From Bacteroidota bacterium (GTDB lineage Bacteria; Bacteroidota; Bacteroidia; Chitinophagales; Chitinophagaceae), in the NCBI GenBank assembly GCA_024640225.1, contig JAHEFK010000007.1:1-64000 (forward strand): a stretch of 64,000 nucleotides of DNA, given 5' to 3'. A program made the position numbers and the translations under genes. Below, piece by piece: positions 1-8,560 of this stretch. Every line of letters starts with the position of its first letter. The first letter of the stretch is position 1. The notes under the pieces were generated by a model. It was not told the DNA's origin. It ran no database searches and saw nothing but the letters and a program-made list of their open reading frames with translations.

Positions 1-599
1 CAGAGCAAGTATTGGTTAATGGCGAAGTAACACGTATTGATCAATTGCTGCAAAAAAATGATGCATTACATATAGGCGATCGACTGTTGAAACCGGGTAT
101 CATATGGAAGTATTATGCTTACCATAAACCAAGGGGAATTGAATCTACATTAAATAAAAATATTAGTGCTAATCTTGCTGATCATATCGAATTAGAAGAA
201 CATTTATTTCCCGTTGGACGATTAGATAAAGCTTCGGAAGGACTTATGTTATTAACAAATGACGGTAGCGTTTATAAAAAGACATTGGCTAAAGATGAGG
301 CAGTAGAAAAAGAATACATTGTACAGGTAGATAAGCCTATTGATATTGCCTTTCAGCAAGCAATGGAAAGGGGTATTGTTATTATGGGACAACAAACATT
401 GCCTTGCACAGTTGAGCTGATAGATGCGTTTACTTTTTCAATCATTTTGATTCAAGGCCTTAATAGGCAGATTAGACGCATGTGTTATAAGTTGGGCTAT
501 GAAGTAGTTGCTTTAAAACGAATAAGAATTGGAAGTTTGCAATTAGGTGATTTACAAGAGGGCGCAATGCTAGAAATTACAAAAGGTTCATGGTTATAG
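1..599 (+). CDS. rluF: 23S rRNA pseudouridine synthase, RluF-like (5' partial)
   Basis: This RsuA/RluB/E/F-family enzyme isomerises a uridine in 23S rRNA. The reading frame is open to the left window edge, so the N-terminal part of the S4 RNA-binding domain lies outside; its end (LVNGEVTRIDQ) is visible. The catalytic domain contains the family signature GRLDKASEGLMLLTN, with the catalytic Asp in GRLD, and the second motif GLNRQIRRMCYKLGYEV. The GLNRQIRRMC segment and the short C-terminus resemble RluF (U2604) more than RluB or RluE. A TTG at 12 could be taken for a start, but it falls inside the S4 domain and the frame continues upstream. An intrinsic terminator follows at once. Family is secure; the exact target base is inferred. 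Confidence 0.88.
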   Translation, partial: EQVLVNGEVTRIDQLLQKNDALHIGDRLLKPGIIWKYYAYHKPRGIESTLNKNISANLADHIELEEHLFPVGRLDKASEGLMLLTNDGSVYKKTLAKDEAVEKEYIVQVDKPIDIAFQQAMERGIVIMGQQTLPCTVELIDAFTFSIILIQGLNRQIRRMCYKLGYEVVALKRIRIGSLQLGDLQEGAMLEITKGSWL

Positions 600-608
600 C
601 AAATTACA

Positions 609-642
609 AAAAAAGTCGATTTTATAAGATCGACTTTTTTTT
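609..642. terminator. Bidirectional intrinsic terminator between convergent genes
   Basis: A 10-bp perfect stem (611-620 pairing with 629-638) with an 8-nt loop is flanked by A and T tracts. It lies between the ends of the RluF gene (+) and the small YciI-like gene (-), so it can serve both. Confidence 0.8.
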
Positions 643-668
643 CTAGATTTTATTGTGAGCAATTGCTG

Positions 669-923
669 TTAGCTGCGAATTAAAGTTGGCTCAATTTTCA
701 TATATGGATAATAGGGTAGTAAAGCTAATTGCGTGTGCAATTCGGCTTCATTTTCTGCTACGCATACCATAAAAATGCCCGACATATCTTGTTTAATAAA
801 GGAATGAAGAATGGTTCCTTTGGTTTCTAATTCTATTACGATTGCTTGTTCTTGAGGTAATAGTTGCATTCTCGTCTCGGTATCTAAACCTTGAAGCGTA
901 ATGTTGAGCATGAAATTTTGCAT
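669..923 (-). CDS. Small YciI / muconolactone-isomerase-like protein
   Basis: An 84-aa protein that looks like a single dimeric alpha+beta-barrel domain. The N-terminal strand FMLNITLQGL, the middle segment TKGTILHSFIKQDMSGIFMVC and the ending ELHTQLALLPYYPYMKIEPTLI match the pattern of small muconolactone delta-isomerase-like and YciI-related proteins, where a Leu-Pro-x-x-Pro turn precedes the last strand. There is no signal peptide, so it should be cytoplasmic. No catalytic residue can be assigned and the substrate is unknown. It starts at ATG 923 and shares a terminator with the convergent RluF gene. The fold assignment is by pattern only. Confidence 0.6.
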   Translation of the reverse strand: MQNFMLNITLQGLDTETRMQLLPQEQAIVIELETKGTILHSFIKQDMSGIFMVCVAENEAELHTQLALLPYYPYMKIEPTLIRS

Positions 924-1039
924 GTGAATGAATTTAATTGTTTAGAAATAATTGGAACGTGTTATTTGTTTTTTGCTCTATTAAGATTGTAAATGTAGGT
1001 TATTTTGTTTATATCCTGATGTTTTATAAGCAGGTGCTT

Positions 1040-1462
1040 TTAAGCATTAATTAATTTGTCAATTTCAAATTTGCTCATTTGCATAAAGGCATACATTACT
1101 CTAGGTGCTTTTTCAGGATCGTTCATTAAAGCGCCTAAAATTGAAGGTACTATTTGCCAGGAAACGCCATATTTGTCTAGCATCCATCCGCATTTACCCG
1201 GTTTCCCTTCTTTTGCAAAATGATCCCAATAATAGTCGATTTCTTCTTGCGAATCGCAGGTGATTACATAAGAATTGGCAATTGAAAATTGGTATTCTGG
1301 ACCTCCGTTGAGGGCCATGAATTTAGTTTCGTTGAGTTCAAAAACAACTGCCATTGGATTAGCAGAAAGAATTTTGGAGTCTTTAAAAATGGAGCAATAA
1401 AAATCGGCAGCTTCTTTAGCTTTGCCATCAAACCATAAACAAGGGAATAATTTATTAGGCAT
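1040..1462 (-). CDS. VOC-superfamily PhnB-like protein
   Basis: A 140-aa protein of the PhnB / 3-dmu-9_3-mt type in the vicinal-oxygen-chelate (glyoxalase) superfamily. Features typical of the family are the opening PCLWFDGKAKEAADFYCSIF, the central FMALNGGP strand, the segment CDSQEEIDYYWDHFAKEG, and the ending CGWMLDKYGVSWQIVPSIL followed by a helix rich in Met and Phe. Function in vivo is generally unknown for this family; members bind metal or small ligands in a paired beta-alpha-beta-beta-beta fold. It lies downstream of icd on the same strand, separated by an intrinsic terminator whose hairpin ends about 23 nt before the ATG at 1462. No signal peptide is present. Confidence 0.85.
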   Translation of the reverse strand: MPNKLFPCLWFDGKAKEAADFYCSIFKDSKILSANPMAVVFELNETKFMALNGGPEYQFSIANSYVITCDSQEEIDYYWDHFAKEGKPGKCGWMLDKYGVSWQIVPSILGALMNDPEKAPRVMYAFMQMSKFEIDKLINA

Positions 1463-1485
1463 AAAAGGGTGGTTTTTGTAAAATT

Positions 1486-1513
1486 AAAAAGGGTTGAATG
1501 CTCAACCCTTTTT
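1486..1513 (-). terminator. Intrinsic terminator after icd
   Basis: A 12-bp perfect stem (1486-1497 with 1502-1513) closes a 4-nt loop, and the outer pairs are A:T tracts. It lies 19 bp after the icd stop codon on the minus strand. Confidence 0.82.
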
Positions 1514-1532
1514 ATTGAAATAGTAGTTATTA

Positions 1533-2759
1533 TTATGCAATTTTACGTTGCAAATTAGCATCTATGGCATCTAAGAATTCTTCTGTATATAAATAGTGTT
1601 CACCATGATTTACTTTATTACCATGAATACAAACCGCTAAGTCTTTTGTCATTTTGCCACTTTCTACGGTTTCAATACAAACTTGCTCAAGCGTATTGCA
1701 GAAATCAATCAGTGCTTGATTATTATCTAGTTTGCCTCTAAACGCTAATCCCCTTGTCCATGCAAAAATAGAAGCAATTGGATTGGTAGAAGTTGGTTTT
1801 CCTTTTTGATGTTCACGATAGTGACGGGTAACCGTACCGTGCGCTGCTTCTGCTTCCATCGTTTTACCGTCTGGGGTAATTAAAACAGAAGTCATTAAGC
1901 CTAAACTTCCAAAACCTTGCGCAACGGTATCACTTTGTACGTCGCCATCATAGTTTTTACAAGCCCAAACAAAATTACCATTCCATTTTAATGCACTCGC
2001 CACCATATCGTCAATTAAACGATGTTCGTAAGTGATGCCATTTTCTTGGTATGCAGTTTTAAATTCATTTTGATAAATCTCTTCAAAAATGTCTTTAAAG
2101 CGACCATCATACTTTTTAAGAATCGTATTTTTAGTAGATAAATATAATGGCCATTTTTTACTAAGTGCCATATTGAAACATGCACGAGCAAATCCTTTTA
2201 TAGATTCATCGGTATTATACATAGCTAAGGCTACGCCATCTCCTTTGTAATCATAAACGGTATGCTCAATGGTTTGTCCATCAGCTCCTTCAAATTTAAT
2301 TGTCAATTTTCCTGCACCTTTCACAACAAAGTCGGTTGCTCTGTACTGATCACCAAAAGCATGACGACCTACAATAATTGGTGCATCCCAATTGCTCACT
2401 AAACGAGGGATGTTATTAATAACGATAGGCTCTCTAAAAACCGTACCATCTAAGATATTTCTGATAGTGCCATTTGGGCTTTTCCACATCTGTTTCAATC
2501 CAAATTCTTGTACACGTTGCTCATCGGGTGTAATGGTAGCACATTTAATGCCCACGCCAAATTCTCTGATGGCATTTGCAGCATCTATGGTAACTTGATC
2601 GTTAGTAGCATCTCTATGTTCCATACCTAAATCATAGTACTTGATGTCTACATCCATATAAGGAAGGATCAATTTATCTTTAATAAACTTCCAAATTATT
2701 CTTGTCATTTCATCTCCATCCAATTCTACTACTGGATTCGCTACTTTAATTTTTGCCAT
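1533..2759 (-). CDS. icd: NADP-dependent isocitrate dehydrogenase, eukaryote-like type
   Basis: Oxidatively decarboxylates isocitrate to 2-oxoglutarate with NADP+ in the TCA cycle. The 408-aa protein closely follows the homodimeric type found in eukaryotic cytosol and mitochondria: GDEMTRIIW near the N-terminus, [29 protein letters not shown], the substrate-binding [14 protein letters not shown] (the Arg equals the human IDH1 hotspot Arg), the YDGDVQSD metal-binding motif and [11 protein letters not shown] for the cofactor. The ORF can be extended to 2828, but the ATG at 2759 gives the conserved N-terminus [18 protein letters not shown], so I use it. It is monocistronic as far as can be seen, with a terminator downstream. 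Identity is very secure. Confidence 0.95.
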   Translation of the reverse strand: MAKIKVANPVVELDGDEMTRIIWKFIKDKLILPYMDVDIKYYDLGMEHRDATNDQVTIDAANAIREFGVGIKCATITPDEQRVQEFGLKQMWKSPNGTIRNILDGTVFREPIVINNIPRLVSNWDAPIIVGRHAFGDQYRATDFVVKGAGKLTIKFEGADGQTIEHTVYDYKGDGVALAMYNTDESIKGFARACFNMALSKKWPLYLSTKNTILKKYDGRFKDIFEEIYQNEFKTAYQENGITYEHRLIDDMVASALKWNGNFVWACKNYDGDVQSDTVAQGFGSLGLMTSVLITPDGKTMEAEAAHGTVTRHYREHQKGKPTSTNPIASIFAWTRGLAFRGKLDNNQALIDFCNTLEQVCIETVESGKMTKDLAVCIHGNKVNHGEHYLYTEEFLDAIDANLQRKIA

Positions 2760-2931
2760 GTTATTTATTGATTTAAAAATATCTTCAAAAATAATAGCTT
2801 TATCTTGATTTCTATAATTTATTTTCAAATACGTTTTAGTGGGTAAATATTAGTTGATTTTTTAGGTTTTTTTTAATTTTTTACCTAAGTTTATCATTCT
2901 TATAGAACCAACATTTCCATAAATTACCATT

Positions 2932-5900
2932 ATGAAATTTATTTTCAAATCCCTTTTCTTATTTGCAGTATTAGCTAGCAAATTTGTTTTTGCATCCAAT
3001 TCAATTTGGTTGCCTTTAAACAGTGCACAAGTAGAAACAACGCTAACGGCTGATTTTAATGTAAGTAGCAGTAGCGCTTGGTCTTTTGATTTGGCGCAGA
3101 TGACTTCTTTATTGCAAACAGTAGGTAATAACCCAAGTAATGCAATTGTATTGGAATTACCTTATCCAGATGGATCCTTTCATAGCTATAAAGTATGGGA
3201 ATCATCCATAATGGAATCTGGACTAGCAGCTAAGTTTCCGCAAATTAAAACCTATTCTGGTTTTGACATGGCAAATCCAGGTGCGACTTTAAAATTGGAT
3301 ATTAACCCAATTAATTTCCATGCAATGGTATTTGATGGTTCTAGAACCTTTATGATTAATCCAAGAAATAGAAATAATGCCACTATTTATGCTTCATTTT
3401 TCAAAAAAGATTTGATCAGAACCTATCAGCAACAAATGCATTGTGAAATTGGCCAAACCGCTTCAGGTCTAGTACCTAATGGTTCGCCTATCACCATTGG
3501 CGGTGGTTTACCTGCCTTAAATACAACGGCTCAAAGAACCAATGGAACCGTGCATAAAAAATATCGCTTAGCGTTAGCGTGTACGTACGAATATGCTTGT
3601 GCTGTTACAGGCTCTACCACGCCTACGCAAGCTCCTGTATTAGCGGCTATGGTTACTTCTGTTAATCGCGTAAATGGTGTTTATGAAAACGAGTTTGGTG
3701 TTACGCTTACATTGGTAAACAATACGAATCTTTTAATCTATTTAACAAGTACTGATCCCTATACAAATAACAATGGTTCAACCATGTTGGGTCAAAACCA
3801 AACTACGGTAACAACTACTATTGGTAGTGCTAACTACGATATTGGCCACGTATTTTCAACAGGTGGTGGTGGTATCGCGTCTTTAGGTTGCGTTTGTGGA
3901 AGTGTTAAAGCACAGGGCGTTACTGGTTCTCCTAACCCAGTGGGGGATGCATATGATATCGACTATGTAGCCCATGAAATGGGTCACCAATTTGGTTGTA
4001 ATCATACTTTTAACTCCAATAATGGATCTTGCTCAGGGAATAGAAATAATGCCACGGCATATGAACCATTGAGTGGAACTACAATTATGGCTTATGCAGG
4101 CATTTGTAGCCCAGATGATATACAGCAACATTCTGATCCTTATTTCCATGCCGCTAGTTTAGTAGAGGCATCTAAGTTTATAACTACAGGTTCTGGTACT
4201 TGCTATACCACGGCAACACCTACTAATCCTACACCATCAACCGTGCCAAGTATATTAGCTACCTATAATATTCCATTTAAAACACCATTTGAATTAACGG
4301 CTCCAATTGCTACCGATCCGGATCATCAAGCTATGACGTATTGTTGGGAAGCTTGGAATTTAGGTAATTTTGGAACAGCTTGGACAACGGCATATACGGC
4401 AGGACCTAATTTCCGTTCTTTTAATCCAGATACTAGTCGCACACGTGTATTCCCTATGCCAAGTAGAGTGGTAAGAAATACGGCATCTCCCAATTATTTA
4501 GGCGAAAAATTGCCTGAAGTAGCTAGAAAAATTACGGCTAAGTTGACGGTACGTGATATCAATAATGGCATTGGCTGTTTTAATTTTACTGATGATTCTG
4601 TTAATATTAATGCAATCAATACAACGAATGCCTTTACCGTTCTTACCCCAGCTACAACAGCAACAACTTGGATGGGTGGCACAAATCAAACCGTAACTTG
4701 GAATGTAGTGGGCACAACAGCTGCACCGATTAATTGTAATTTTGTAAATATTTATTTGAGTGTAGATAGCGGCTATACATTTCCATATGTTTTAGCTTCA
4801 CATGTAGCAAATAGTGGTACAGCAACTTTTTCTGTACCCAACATCAATACCACCAATAAAGCTAGGGTAAAAGTTAAGGGCGATAGCAATATTTTCTTTA
4901 ATTTAAATCCAAGTGTATTTACTATTCAAAAAAATACAAGTTTATCGGCTCCTAATTTAATCGCAGAAGGGGATTCATTAACTATCTGTTCAGGTAAAAC
5001 TACCACTTTGCATTATGCCGGCCCGACCGGATACGCTGTAAATTGGTTTAATGGAAGCACAACTGATTCTGTAATTTTTGTTCCTGCTACTACCGGTTTC
5101 TATACCGTTTCAGCAAATAATGGGGCTAATTTTTACATCGATACTATTTATATAACTGTAAATCCTAGTCCATCAGCTACGGTTTCACCAACAGGCACAA
5201 CCCTTTTCTGTGCACCAAGCACATTGTTGTTAACCGCAACTACTAATGCAACAGGAGCTAGCTATTTATGGTATATTAATAATAGTCCAATTACTACGGC
5301 TACTGCTTCTACTTATACAGCAACAGCGGCAGGAAATTACACGGTGAAAATTACTAGTGTCAATGGTTGTGTTAGCACCTCACCTGCAAGTGTGCTGCTT
5401 TCAGGTACATTGACGGCAAGTATTACGGCTACAGGCGCTACATCCATTTGTGCTGGTGGTAGTGTATTGTTGTCTGCAAATACAGGTAATAATTATACCT
5501 ATCAATGGTATCAAAATGGTGTTGCCATCAACGGCGCTACAGGAAGTACTTATGCCGCTACCACATCTGGCAATTACTCTGTTGCTATCGTTGTAGGCAC
5601 TTGTAATGCGGCATCCAATATTATTGCAGTATCGGTAAATTCTGCGAGTAACGCACCTATAGTTAATGTAACCGCTTCGGGTAGTACAACTATTTGTACT
5701 GGCGCTTCACTTGTTTTAGCTACTAATACAGGTATTAATTATAGTTATCAATGGCAACTAAATGGAGTTGCAATAACAGGTGCAACACAAAATGCATATA
5801 CCGTAACTTCCGGAGGTTCATACACCGTATTAGTTAGTAATGGTGGATGTAATACCACATCCTCTGCAGTAATAGTTACGCAATTAGCTGACATTTCTCC

Positions 5901-6591
5901 AATTGCTAAAATTACACCAGCATCTTCAACAGATTTTTGTGCGGGCAATACAGTTGCTTTATTAGCTAATACAGGCACTAATTATTTCTACGAATGGTAT
6001 TATAATAATAATCTTATTGCTGGTGCTACGGGTAGTATTTACAATGCTTCATTGCCGGGTGCTTACAAAGTGAAAATAACTAACAACGTTTGTACAGGTA
6101 CTTCTTTGATTACTACACTAACACAACATCCGTTACCGGTTCCTACAATAGGATATGCAAGTGGACTATTATCTATAACTAATCCAGGTTTCAATTCTTA
6201 TCAATGGTATTTAAACGGACAAATGCTAAGTGGTGCTTATGGAATTTCTTATTATCCAGTGCAAAATGGTGTTTATACTATGCAGGTAACAGACCAATGG
6301 AATTGTACCGGTGTTTCTAATGGCATTTTGATTGAAAACTTTACAGGAGTTGCTTCCACTTCCTTGAATAATCAAATTATGATTAGTCCAAATCCTGCAC
6401 ATGAGCAAATACAAATTATTGGTTTAGATCAATCAAGGGTGAAAATTTATAATGCGCTTGGACAAGAAGTGATTAATGTTTTAAATCAAAATACAATTTC
6501 AATTGCAGCCTTGTCTGATGGTATTTATATGGTTCATATTTTTGATGAGCATGATAATTTAGTACAAGCACAGAAATTAGTAAAAGAATAA
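2932..6591 (+). CDS. T9SS-secreted reprolysin-like zinc metalloprotease with Ig-like repeats
   Basis: A 1219-aa secreted protein. A Sec signal peptide (KSLFLFAVLASKFVFA) is followed by a propeptide-like region and a metzincin domain with HEMGHQFGCNH at residues 348-358 (three His ligands and the catalytic Glu) and a Met-turn IMAYAG at about 385-390, as in M12B-type enzymes of Bacteroidota. Beta-sandwich domains follow, then four or five related Ig/PKD-like units of about 85-95 residues (roughly 690-1080), each with a Cys near its start, YxWxxNGxxIxGAT in the middle and a GxYxV end. The last ~75 residues form a type A T9SS sorting domain (ISPNPAHEQIQI, LSDGIYMVHI). It should therefore be exported and released or anchored at the cell surface. 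Substrate unknown. Confidence 0.9.
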   Translation: MKFIFKSLFLFAVLASKFVFASNSIWLPLNSAQVETTLTADFNVSSSSAWSFDLAQMTSLLQTVGNNPSNAIVLELPYPDGSFHSYKVWESSIMESGLAAKFPQIKTYSGFDMANPGATLKLDINPINFHAMVFDGSRTFMINPRNRNNATIYASFFKKDLIRTYQQQMHCEIGQTASGLVPNGSPITIGGGLPALNTTAQRTNGTVHKKYRLALACTYEYACAVTGSTTPTQAPVLAAMVTSVNRVNGVYENEFGVTLTLVNNTNLLIYLTSTDPYTNNNGSTMLGQNQTTVTTTIGSANYDIGHVFSTGGGGIASLGCVCGSVKAQGVTGSPNPVGDAYDIDYVAHEMGHQFGCNHTFNSNNGSCSGNRNNATAYEPLSGTTIMAYAGICSPDDIQQHSDPYFHAASLVEASKFITTGSGTCYTTATPTNPTPSTVPSILATYNIPFKTPFELTAPIATDPDHQAMTYCWEAWNLGNFGTAWTTAYTAGPNFRSFNPDTSRTRVFPMPSRVVRNTASPNYLGEKLPEVARKITAKLTVRDINNGIGCFNFTDDSVNINAINTTNAFTVLTPATTATTWMGGTNQTVTWNVVGTTAAPINCNFVNIYLSVDSGYTFPYVLASHVANSGTATFSVPNINTTNKARVKVKGDSNIFFNLNPSVFTIQKNTSLSAPNLIAEGDSLTICSGKTTTLHYAGPTGYAVNWFNGSTTDSVIFVPATTGFYTVSANNGANFYIDTIYITVNPSPSATVSPTGTTLFCAPSTLLLTATTNATGASYLWYINNSPITTATASTYTATAAGNYTVKITSVNGCVSTSPASVLLSGTLTASITATGATSICAGGSVLLSANTGNNYTYQWYQNGVAINGATGSTYAATTSGNYSVAIVVGTCNAASNIIAVSVNSASNAPIVNVTASGSTTICTGASLVLATNTGINYSYQWQLNGVAITGATQNAYTVTSGGSYTVLVSNGGCNTTSSAVIVTQLADISPIAKITPASSTDFCAGNTVALLANTGTNYFYEWYYNNNLIAGATGSIYNASLPGAYKVKITNNVCTGTSLITTLTQHPLPVPTIGYASGLLSITNPGFNSYQWYLNGQMLSGAYGISYYPVQNGVYTMQVTDQWNCTGVSNGILIENFTGVASTSLNNQIMISPNPAHEQIQIIGLDQSRVKIYNALGQEVINVLNQNTISIAALSDGIYMVHIFDEHDNLVQAQKLVKE
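4965..6130 (+). repeat. Tandem Ig/PKD-like domain repeats inside the metalloprotease gene
   Basis: Four to five diverged in-frame units of roughly 260-290 bp encode the same motif series: a Thr/Ser-rich strand with Cys, then YxYQWYxNGVAINGATG, then a GxYxV strand. Each unit carries a Cys at its start and usually another at its end. They are protein-domain repeats, not mobile DNA. Boundaries are approximate. Confidence 0.6.
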
Positions 6592-6601
6592 AAAGGTACG
6601 T

Positions 6602-6649
6602 ACACCCATAAAAAAAGCGATGCATTTGCATCGCTTTTTTTATGGGTGT
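6602..6649. terminator. Long bidirectional terminator overlapping a stop codon
   Basis: A perfect 23-bp inverted repeat (6602-6624 with 6627-6649) has only 2 unpaired bases at its centre. It includes A7/T7 tracts, so it reads as an intrinsic terminator in both directions between the convergent protease and kinase genes. The kinase stop codon (6640-6642) and its last codons lie inside the right arm. Confidence 0.85.
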
Positions 6650-7515
6650 TTGTGCATGGCTCCCGATTGGGTGCATATAAAGGCAGCAATGGATACCGCT
6701 TTTTCATGCGCTTCTTCAATGCTTAATCCTTGTAGCAGGGAAGCTATATATGCTGCTGTAAAAGCATCTCCTGCGCCTACGGTATCAGCTACAAGTACTG
6801 ATGGAGTAGGTAATGCAGAACAACAATGACCCTTGTTATTGTAAATTGCACTGCCAGCGGTTCCTTTTGTTATTATTAAAGTATGGATATGCTTGTAATT
6901 TTCATTAATAGCCTGAACGATATCCAATTCCTTAGTTACTGTCCAATGGAAAATATTAGGTAATAAGTGCAATTCTTCTTCATTTAGTTTTAATACATTA
7001 CAGGCAAGCATCGAATTATGAATAAGTGCAGCGGTATAGAAATGCTGTCTTATGTTAATATCAAAAATTTTTAACGCATTTTCAGGAGCCTGTTCTAAAA
7101 GGGATAATATCGTTTGTTGCGAATGTTGATTTCGTTGTGCTAAGGAACCAAAGCAAATGGCGGCTGCATTTTTTACTTGCGCAATAAGTTCTTCATTTAG
7201 ACTGATGAAATCCCATGCTGCAGGGGCCATTATCTCATAATTGGGAATACCCATAGCATCAACGCTTACCAAAACAGTACCCGTTTGGGCCTCATTAAAT
7301 TGAAGTTGATATTTCACCCCCTTGCTATCTAAAGTAGCTATTAATTCTTCACTTAGTACATCTTTACCGACAGCACTAATCAATATGCTGTCTAAGCCCA
7401 TTTGGGTACAATGAAATGCAAAATTTGCAGGCGCACCGCCTACTATTTTAGTTTGTTGTTCCGGAAATATATCCCATAGTACTTCCCCAATTCCAATAAC
7501 CCGTTGCTTTTGCAT
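6640..7515 (-). CDS. PfkB-family carbohydrate kinase, fructokinase-like
   Basis: A 291-aa ribokinase-fold enzyme that transfers phosphate from ATP to a sugar, probably fructose. The N-terminal GIGEVLWDIFPE and GGAPANFAFH (PfkB signature 1 region) are typical of bacterial fructokinases. The C-terminal signature DTVGAGDAFTAAYI carries the anion-hole Gly-Ala-Gly and the catalytic Asp at about residue 249. FDINIRQHFY matches the conserved DxNxR segment. There is no signal peptide. It is transcribed divergently from the DUF1857 gene, with a TATATTTG element at 7548-7555 (minus) about 33 nt before the ATG. Its 3' end is buried in a long bidirectional terminator. Sugar specificity is inferred from overall similarity only. 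Confidence 0.88.
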   Translation of the reverse strand: MQKQRVIGIGEVLWDIFPEQQTKIVGGAPANFAFHCTQMGLDSILISAVGKDVLSEELIATLDSKGVKYQLQFNEAQTGTVLVSVDAMGIPNYEIMAPAAWDFISLNEELIAQVKNAAAICFGSLAQRNQHSQQTILSLLEQAPENALKIFDINIRQHFYTAALIHNSMLACNVLKLNEEELHLLPNIFHWTVTKELDIVQAINENYKHIHTLIITKGTAGSAIYNNKGHCCSALPTPSVLVADTVGAGDAFTAAYIASLLQGLSIEEAHEKAVSIAAFICTQSGAMHKHP

Positions 7516-7537
7516 AAAATTTTTATAATTAAATTAA

Positions 7538-7555
7538 TACATTTGTTCAAATATA
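7538..7555. promoter_or_regulatory. Overlapping divergent promoter -7 elements
   Basis: The plus strand has TACATTTG at 7538-7545, pointing to the gene at 7568. The minus strand has TATATTTG at 7548-7555, pointing to the kinase at 7515. Both match the Bacteroidota -7 consensus TAnnTTTG and are separated by 2 bp. No good -33 element is visible for either. Confidence 0.5.
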
Positions 7556-7567
7556 ATAATTCATTTC

Positions 7568-7984
7568 ATGGTATCCTATACACAACATATTGCTCTTCCA
7601 ATTTCAAAAGTTTGGGAACATTTTTTATATAAAGTTGAACATCCAGCGCATTTTGTTCCTGGTATTAGTAAAGTTCATATTTTAGAAAAAACAGAGGACT
7701 ATGTATTGCGACAAATGAATTTAACCAATCCTCAAGGGGAAGAAATTACCCTTGTAGAACGAATAACGCATAAACCCTATGAAGTTCGTTACGCCATAGA
7801 AGAGCATCCTAAATACAAAGGGTATGTCTTAAATAAGGCGGAATCAATTTCTGAACAGTTAACAGCAATAACCTATTCCTTATATTGGCAAGATAAGCAT
7901 ACTGGTTCATGGTATGAAGAACTTGACACTGCTAAAAATGCAGTTTTAAAAACCATTTCATTTATGGAACAGCATAAAAGCTAA
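7568..7984 (+). CDS. SRPBCC-fold protein, DUF1857 (AtaL-like) family
   Basis: A 138-aa cytoplasmic protein with the START/Bet v1-like layout of DUF1857 proteins: an N-terminal strand and helix (YTQHIALPISKVWEHFLYKV), the conserved ENPxxFVPGI-like segment (here EHPAHFVPGISKVHILE), a central set of strands ending in ITHKPYEVRYAIEEHP, and a long C-terminal helix. The fold has a hydrophobic ligand cavity; no enzymatic function is established for the bacterial family. It has no partner gene: the neighbour upstream is divergent and the downstream gene has its own promoter-like element. Family assignment rests on pattern. Confidence 0.65.
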   Translation: MVSYTQHIALPISKVWEHFLYKVEHPAHFVPGISKVHILEKTEDYVLRQMNLTNPQGEEITLVERITHKPYEVRYAIEEHPKYKGYVLNKAESISEQLTAITYSLYWQDKHTGSWYEELDTAKNAVLKTISFMEQHKS

Positions 7985-8069
7985 TTATTAAAGAGACAGT
8001 TCTCATTCTGATTTTCGCTATTAAATTGTTAATTACGCTTCTTTTATATTAATATACTACTTCGCTTAC

Positions 8070-8077
8070 TATATTTG
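8070..8077 (+). promoter_or_regulatory. Bacteroidota -7 element TATATTTG
   Basis: An exact match to TAnnTTTG, ending 9 nt before the ATG at 8087. A TTG at 8075 that could extend the ORF lies inside this element, which favours the ATG start and a very short leader. Confidence 0.5.
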
Positions 8078-8086
8078 CACAACTAT

Positions 8087-8452
8087 ATGTCTTGGTGTAA
8101 AACTAAAATCCTACTTTTAATTACATGTTTGCTTTCTATTGCAATAATAGTCAGTAAAGAGTATGTTATAGTAAAATCAAATACGTATAGTAATACTAAT
8201 TTAAAGAAACAAACACAAAGTAATGTCGTTTTTGATTTTGAGGCATATTGTGAAACGATAGAAGATGAAGTGCAAGATCAAGATCAAGAGGGTTTTACTA
8301 AAATAATCCCTAGAATAATCCATATAATTTATGCTAGTTCTTTTAAAACACGTTACCACTTATCTAATGATAAATTTCTTTCAGAAAATACAAGTTATAT
8401 AGCCTTCAAGGATTTAACTTATTTAGCCTTTATAGGTTCCTATCGAATTTAA
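8087..8452 (+). CDS. Unrecognised small membrane-anchored protein
   Basis: A 121-aa protein I do not recognise. The N-terminus (TKILLLITCLLSIAIIVSKEY) forms one hydrophobic segment that could be an uncleaved anchor or a signal peptide. The rest is polar, with an acidic stretch (ETIEDEVQDQDQEG) and a C-terminal half rich in Ile, Tyr and Phe. There is no lipobox and no metal-binding motif; only two Cys lie outside the hydrophobic segment. It precedes the RND efflux operon by 108 bp on the same strand, but a link is only positional. It may be lineage-specific, or spurious despite a good -7 element just upstream. Confidence 0.5.
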   Translation: MSWCKTKILLLITCLLSIAIIVSKEYVIVKSNTYSNTNLKKQTQSNVVFDFEAYCETIEDEVQDQDQEGFTKIIPRIIHIIYASSFKTRYHLSNDKFLSENTSYIAFKDLTYLAFIGSYRI

Positions 8453-8560
8453 ATTACCCTTTGTTAATTATGCAATAACACATGCATTTGTTGCAGTAGT
8501 TATTGTATGAGGTTTTTTCAAAACTTCATTACCATTTTTTATTCAAATACATCTTACATT

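Noticed and set aside
2760-2828. N-terminal extension of icd
   Set aside because: The extra 23 residues are not part of the family, and the conserved N-terminus begins at the ATG at 2759.
4965-6130. Possible CRISPR-like or mobile repeats
   Set aside because: The repetition is at domain level (260-290 bp, diverged, in frame), with no short identical direct repeats or spacers.
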